A DNA stretch of 8,401 bases, from contig JAVBOX010000041.1 in NCBI GenBank assembly GCA_031550095.1, positions 1-8,401 of the forward strand, in the 5' to 3' direction. How positions within the stretch are numbered: position 1 is the first letter of the stretch; each line of letters begins with the position of its first letter. Source of the stretch: Avichristensenella sp031550095. GTDB taxonomy: Bacteria > Bacillota > Clostridia > Christensenellales > Aristaeellaceae. Made by a program: the position numbers and the translations under genes. Shown piece by piece: positions 5,794 through 8,401 of this stretch. The notes beneath the pieces were generated by a model that was not told the origin of the DNA, did not search any database, and saw only the letters and a list, made by a program, of their open reading frames with translations.

Positions 5794-7632
5794 ATGATCG
5801 TAAGGATTAAAATGACTCGGGAAGCCAACTGCGCTCACTATGGTGTTTCAAAAGGCTCCCTTGTTTCAATAGATCTTGAAAACGAGTATCTCCCCATTTG
5901 CGTTGCCAACGAAATCTATGAAAACGACAGCCGCACCCCAATGGAAGCAAAAAAAGCCCAGGCCATTGCCGCCCGGACTTATGTACTAAAGCACGCGTCT
6001 GAAGGAACCATCCTTGACGACACGGCAAATGCCCAGGCCTTTAAGTGGAAGGCCCTTTCGGCCATTCCAAACTGTGCAAAGGCCGTTAAAGCAACCGAAG
6101 AAGAAGTGCTGGTACACGGCGGTAAGCTGATCACAGCCTGGTATTCCAACAGCAACGGCGGGCAAACCAAGACCTCCCGCGAGGCATGGCGGGCAAATAC
6201 CCCATGGACCACAACCCAAGACGATCCATGGGACATAGCCGGACGGGAAAAATGGCATGTTAAAGGCGTAAGCCACAGCGTGGGCATGAGCCAAACCGGT
6301 GCGGCCTACGCGGCATCCATTGGCGTGAACTGCTATGATATTCTGTCATTCTACTATCCCAACACATTTGTGGTGGGCAAATATGGAAATGGCAAGCAGT
6401 TGAACGCACCGGAAAAGCCCGAGAAAGGCGGTGAATCTGAAATGAATGATCCCGACAATAAGGATCTGAGCAAGCCGGAAGGCGATACGCCGAAGGAATC
6501 CGATTCCAACATCACGGCCCAGAATCAAAAGACCAATATTGGGCTTGTGGCGCACGCCGTGAAGTGGATCGGAATGCCCTATTGGTACGGCACTTGCTGC
6601 TACAAGTGCACCACCACCCTGCTCAACAGCAAGCGGCAGCAGTACCCTTCCCACTATACGGACAACCGAATGTCACAGTACCAGCGGAACATCCGGGATG
6701 GAAAATCCTGCGCGGACTGCGTGGGCCTCATCAAGGGATACTATTGGGAAGACGCAAGCGGCAAGGTGGTCTATAATAAAAATACGGACGTAGGAACCGG
6801 CGGAATGTACGATCGGGCAACCATTAAAGGCCCCATCAAAACCCTCCCCGAGGTTCCGGGTGTTATTGTCTACAAATCGGGCCATGTGGGGATCTATGAA
6901 GGAAACGGCAGCGTTATCGAAGCCAAGGGGTTTTCCTATGGCGTCATAAGATCAAAGATTAGCGGCGGGCCTTGGACAAACTGGTTTGCCTGCCCGTTTG
7001 TTTCTTACGCGGGCTACGAATCGCAGTTGATACCGGCACCAGTGAAGACGCCTTACACGGCCATTGTTACAACGAAAAGCTCGCCGCTCAACATCTGGAG
7101 CGACCCTAGCAAAAAGAGATCGCTTTTGCGGGTTCAAAAAGGCGATACAATTACGGTAACGGGGTATGCCGCGCCTGTCGGGTGGCTTAAGGTGGAGAAA
7201 AACGGCGTAATAGGCTATTCGGACGGCCAATATCTGACAATATTGCAGGAAGCGTTTGTGGAGGACGATGCGGAGGACAAGGAGAAGACCGTAGCGCAGC
7301 TAACTGCGGATGTTGATACGCCCCAGTATAGCGCACTGGTGACCGCCGGAAAGGCGGGCGTTTCCCTGCGTGGAACCCCAAATCTGCTTGCCGAAACGCT
7401 CATGACGCTGCGCGAAGGGACTGTTTTGGATGTGCTGGAGGACCGTCTAGCCGATGGTTTCGCGCACGTTCTCTTTGGAGATATATATGGCTATGTGATC
7501 CGCTCCTCCCTGGAGAGGATGAATCAGGAACCATCCGACGTATATGATGTGCGGTTGGCCGGCATAACAGGCGATGCGCTGATGCGGGTGCTGCGGATGG
7601 TGCCTGGGGCGGAGGTTACGGAAGGAGCATAG
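5794..7632 (+). CDS. Modular peptidoglycan hydrolase: SpoIID/LytB + NlpC/P60 + two SH3 domains, no signal peptide
   Basis: A 612-residue protein predicted to cut peptidoglycan at two bond types. Residues 20-195 are a SpoIID/LytB domain (lytic transglycosylase family): the block VANEIYENDSRTPMEAKKAQ (37-56) carries E40, equivalent to the catalytic Glu of SpoIID, followed by AIAARTYV, WYSNSNGGQT (116-125) and HSVGMSQTGAAYA (161-173). A polar Pro/Lys/Asp-rich linker (203-246) leads to an NlpC/P60 peptidase domain (250-405) with catalytic C309 (ADCVGLIKGYYW) and H364 (SGHVGIYEGNG). The third polar position is probably E376 (VIEA). Two SH3-like domains (about 419-484 and 511-575) should bind the wall, and a short tail of unknown role follows. 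There is no N-terminal hydrophobic segment, and a TGA at 5785 rules out a longer N-terminus. Release by a holin, lysis or non-classical export would be needed. It is transcribed alone. A prophage-derived endolysin is an alternative reading. Confidence 0.88.
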   Translation: MIVRIKMTREANCAHYGVSKGSLVSIDLENEYLPICVANEIYENDSRTPMEAKKAQAIAARTYVLKHASEGTILDDTANAQAFKWKALSAIPNCAKAVKATEEEVLVHGGKLITAWYSNSNGGQTKTSREAWRANTPWTTTQDDPWDIAGREKWHVKGVSHSVGMSQTGAAYAASIGVNCYDILSFYYPNTFVVGKYGNGKQLNAPEKPEKGGESEMNDPDNKDLSKPEGDTPKESDSNITAQNQKTNIGLVAHAVKWIGMPYWYGTCCYKCTTTLLNSKRQQYPSHYTDNRMSQYQRNIRDGKSCADCVGLIKGYYWEDASGKVVYNKNTDVGTGGMYDRATIKGPIKTLPEVPGVIVYKSGHVGIYEGNGSVIEAKGFSYGVIRSKISGGPWTNWFACPFVSYAGYESQLIPAPVKTPYTAIVTTKSSPLNIWSDPSKKRSLLRVQKGDTITVTGYAAPVGWLKVEKNGVIGYSDGQYLTILQEAFVEDDAEDKEKTVAQLTADVDTPQYSALVTAGKAGVSLRGTPNLLAETLMTLREGTVLDVLEDRLADGFAHVLFGDIYGYVIRSSLERMNQEPSDVYDVRLAGITGDALMRVLRMVPGAEVTEGA

Positions 7633-7695
7633 AATGGTTGGTAACGGTCTGAAGATGGGGGGGCCGGGCTGACAGATAGGAAGATAGGCAGCATG
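7633..7695. other. Short spacer after the hydrolase gene with a run of seven G
   Basis: This stretch contains GGAAGGAG (7620-7627, inside the end of the hydrolase gene) 6 nt before an ATG at 7634 whose frame closes after 12 codons, and a G7 run at 7657-7663. With one extra G the frame would run to TAA 7729-7731 (about 32 codons). I see no convincing gene here. Confidence 0.3.
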
Positions 7696-7727
7696 AAAAA
7701 AACGGGATATAGCGACTACTATATCCC
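7696..7727 (-). terminator. Intrinsic terminator of the small secreted-protein gene
   Basis: A perfect 9-bp stem, GGGATATAG (7704-7712) and CTATATCCC (7719-7727), encloses a 6-nt loop. On the minus strand it is followed, after a single G, by seven T (7702-7696), the classic Rho-independent layout. In the plus direction it is followed only by ATAATGGCTATTTTG, so it should work poorly for the cell-wall hydrolase transcript. It lies about 100 bp beyond the stop codon of the secreted-protein gene. Confidence 0.75.
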
Positions 7728-7750
7728 ATAATGGCTATTTTGTTGACCGC

Positions 7751-7790
7751 ATAAAAGCTTCGATCCGGTTATCGAATTTATAGCTTTTAT
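7751..7790. repeat. Two-part hairpin in the convergent intergenic region
   Basis: The outer arms ATAAAAGCT (7751-7759) and AGCTTTTAT (7782-7790) pair over 9 bp. The inner arms TCGAT (7760-7764) and ATCGA (7771-7775) pair over 5 bp around a 6-nt loop, with a 6-nt bulge (7776-7781) on one side. No T-run follows in either direction. It would fold in the 3' untranslated region of the secreted-protein mRNA. Confidence 0.55.
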
Positions 7791-7815
7791 GGTTCTCAGA
7801 TAATAGGTGAGAACC
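7791..7815. repeat. 8-bp inverted repeat adjoining the tandem duplication
   Basis: GGTTCTCA (7791-7798) and TGAGAACC (7808-7815) are perfectly complementary around a 9-nt loop. The right arm runs into the outer copy of the direct repeat. No T-run follows, so it is not a standard terminator. Confidence 0.55.
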
Positions 7816-7858
7816 CGCCAGCGATCAAATAGGCAAGAACCCGCCAGCGATCAAATAG
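7810..7858. repeat. Tandem direct repeat, two identical 23-bp units with 26-bp period
   Basis: Units 7810-7832 and 7836-7858 are identical over 23 bp, separated by GCA. On the minus strand the inner unit encodes the last residues of the secreted protein (reading YLIAGGF). The outer unit is in a different frame because 26 is not a multiple of 3, so the stop codon falls inside it. A partial CCTATT copy follows on the minus strand, which could have seeded slippage. Confidence 0.85.
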
Positions 7859-8301
7859 AGGTAAAGAATTCCAAAGTCGGTTACCCCAAGAGCGTCGAAT
7901 AGTGTCTCAGTGTTAATACCTGCGTAGGCATTAATATCACGCAGACCCAGGTAGGCTAAGAAATCCGGCCAAAATCCAGAGGTTTCAGCAACAGCATCCG
8001 CGAAATCCTTGCCGCTATACAGCTCAACCAACGCCTTAATCGCGTTGATGTCGCCCCGACCCCCAGCAACGCCAGTCTGATTCGGGCGGCCATACTGCCA
8101 GGGAAGTCCCTTCCAGATATAGCTGCTGGGGTTGGTGATCTGACCAACACGGTTCATGGAATTCTCAATCTCGTGGCTGTAAACGCCGCCGAGATCGCCA
8201 AAGGGGAACGCGGGGGCAACGTGAGGAGGAGAATCAGCAAACGCGCCGCTGATGCTCAAGATCATGACCATGGCAATGAGCAATGAAACCAACTTTTTCA
8301 T
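7825..8301 (-). CDS. Small secreted protein of unknown function
   Basis: I do not recognise this 158-residue protein. The start at 8301 gives a classic Sec signal peptide: M-K-K, a hydrophobic core (residues 4-19) and a likely signal peptidase I site A-F-A|D after residue 22. GGAAGGG lies 6 nt upstream. A start at 8358 in the same frame would put a 19-residue polar extension ahead of the signal peptide and lies upstream of the predicted transcription start. The mature part has no cysteine, is rich in Gly, Asp and aromatics (YIWKGLPWQYGRP, 61-73), and contains two D-I-N-A motifs (84-87 and 122-125), each followed by a helix-like stretch, perhaps a weak internal repeat. The C-terminus (144-157) is hydrophobic. 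The last four codons were altered by a 26-bp tandem duplication. A strong promoter, 5' hairpin and terminator suggest a monocistronic, well-expressed gene, convergent with the cell-wall hydrolase. Confidence 0.75.
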   Translation of the reverse strand: MKKLVSLLIAMVMILSISGAFADSPPHVAPAFPFGDLGGVYSHEIENSMNRVGQITNPSSYIWKGLPWQYGRPNQTGVAGGRGDINAIKALVELYSGKDFADAVAETSGFWPDFLAYLGLRDINAYAGINTETLFDALGVTDFGILYLYLIAGGFLPI

Positions 8302-8323
8302 GATTTTCCCTTCCTTTCTTCTG

Positions 8324-8339
8324 CCGAAGTCACCTTCGG
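8324..8339 (-). promoter_or_regulatory. 5'-terminal mRNA hairpin with GUGA tetraloop
   Basis: On the minus strand CCGAAG-GTGA-CTTCGG forms a 6-bp stem closed by a GNRA-type loop, only 2-3 nt from the predicted transcription start near 8342 and about 10 nt before the ribosome binding site. Such 5' stem-loops are known to stabilise mRNAs in Bacillota; that role is inferred here. Confidence 0.5.
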
Positions 8340-8348
8340 AATAGGTAA

Positions 8349-8377
8349 AATATACCACATCTTCACATTTCTGTCAA
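8349..8377 (-). promoter_or_regulatory. Strong sigma-A promoter of the secreted-protein gene
   Basis: On the minus strand, perfect TTGACA (8377-8372), a 17-bp spacer and TATATT (8354-8349), preceded by TGG as an extended -10. An A/T-rich stretch (about 8384-8400) upstream could act as an UP element. This is the best promoter match in the window. Confidence 0.82.
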
Positions 8378-8401
8378 GTCCTTCTACAAATTTTTCACAA
8401 T

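Noticed and set aside
7634..7731. Possible 32-residue protein or phase-variable gene through the G7 run at 7657-7663
   Set aside because: It requires an inserted base, ends inside the terminator stem and encodes nothing recognisable. A run of seven G alone is weak evidence for phase variation.
7751..7858. CRISPR-like or phage attachment-type repeats in the intergenic region
   Set aside because: There are only two direct units with a 3-bp spacer and no integrase or cas gene. The pattern fits a simple tandem duplication and hairpins.
8019..8066. Dockerin-like reading of the GRGDINAIKALVELY segment of the secreted protein, or an RGD adhesion motif
   Set aside because: The full calcium-loop pattern of a dockerin (D-x-N-x-D and a second loop) is absent, and a lone RGD triplet is not informative in a bacterial protein.

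Overview
The window most likely comes from a low- to mid-GC member of the Bacillota, probably a Clostridia-type gut or rumen bacterium. The reasons are strong AAGGAGG-type ribosome binding sites, vegetative sigma-A promoters with 17-bp spacers, a ZmaR-like GNAT, a butanol-dehydrogenase-type Fe-alcohol dehydrogenase, a SpoIID domain and a clostridial-phage-style NlpC/P60 domain. No rRNA, tRNA or CRISPR array was recognised, and the species cannot be named from the sequence.

Layout. (1) 1-117 is the C-terminal end of an IS5-type transposase that runs off the left edge, followed by about 240 bp without a gene. (2) 360-4075 is a compact rightward four-gene operon: a two-domain GNAT acetyltransferase, a ZmaR-like GNAT acetyltransferase, a metallo-beta-lactamase-fold hydrolase and an Fe-dependent alcohol dehydrogenase. 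The first two junctions are ATGA stop/start overlaps and the third gap is 16 nt. (3) 4076-5617 is a leftward YtcJ-type amidohydrolase whose stop codon directly abuts that of the dehydrogenase. (4) 5618-5793 is a divergent promoter region. (5) 5794-7632 is a rightward modular peptidoglycan hydrolase (SpoIID, NlpC/P60, two SH3 domains) with no signal peptide. (6) 7633-7824 is a structured convergent intergenic region with a leftward intrinsic terminator, two further inverted repeats and a 26-bp-period tandem duplication. (7) 7825-8301 is a leftward gene for a small secreted protein of unknown function, with a near-consensus promoter and a 5'-terminal mRNA hairpin.

How the genes may work together. 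The operon joins two acyltransferases, a metal-dependent hydrolase and an aldehyde/alcohol oxidoreductase, which could modify or detoxify one small molecule. That is inference from co-transcription and family membership. The amidohydrolase could act on a related amide or ester, but it is transcribed separately. The cell-wall hydrolase and the small exported protein are convergent neighbours with no demonstrated link. The least explained items are the leaderless cell-wall hydrolase, the orphan secreted protein with a recently duplicated 3' end, and the tandem-acetyltransferase operon.
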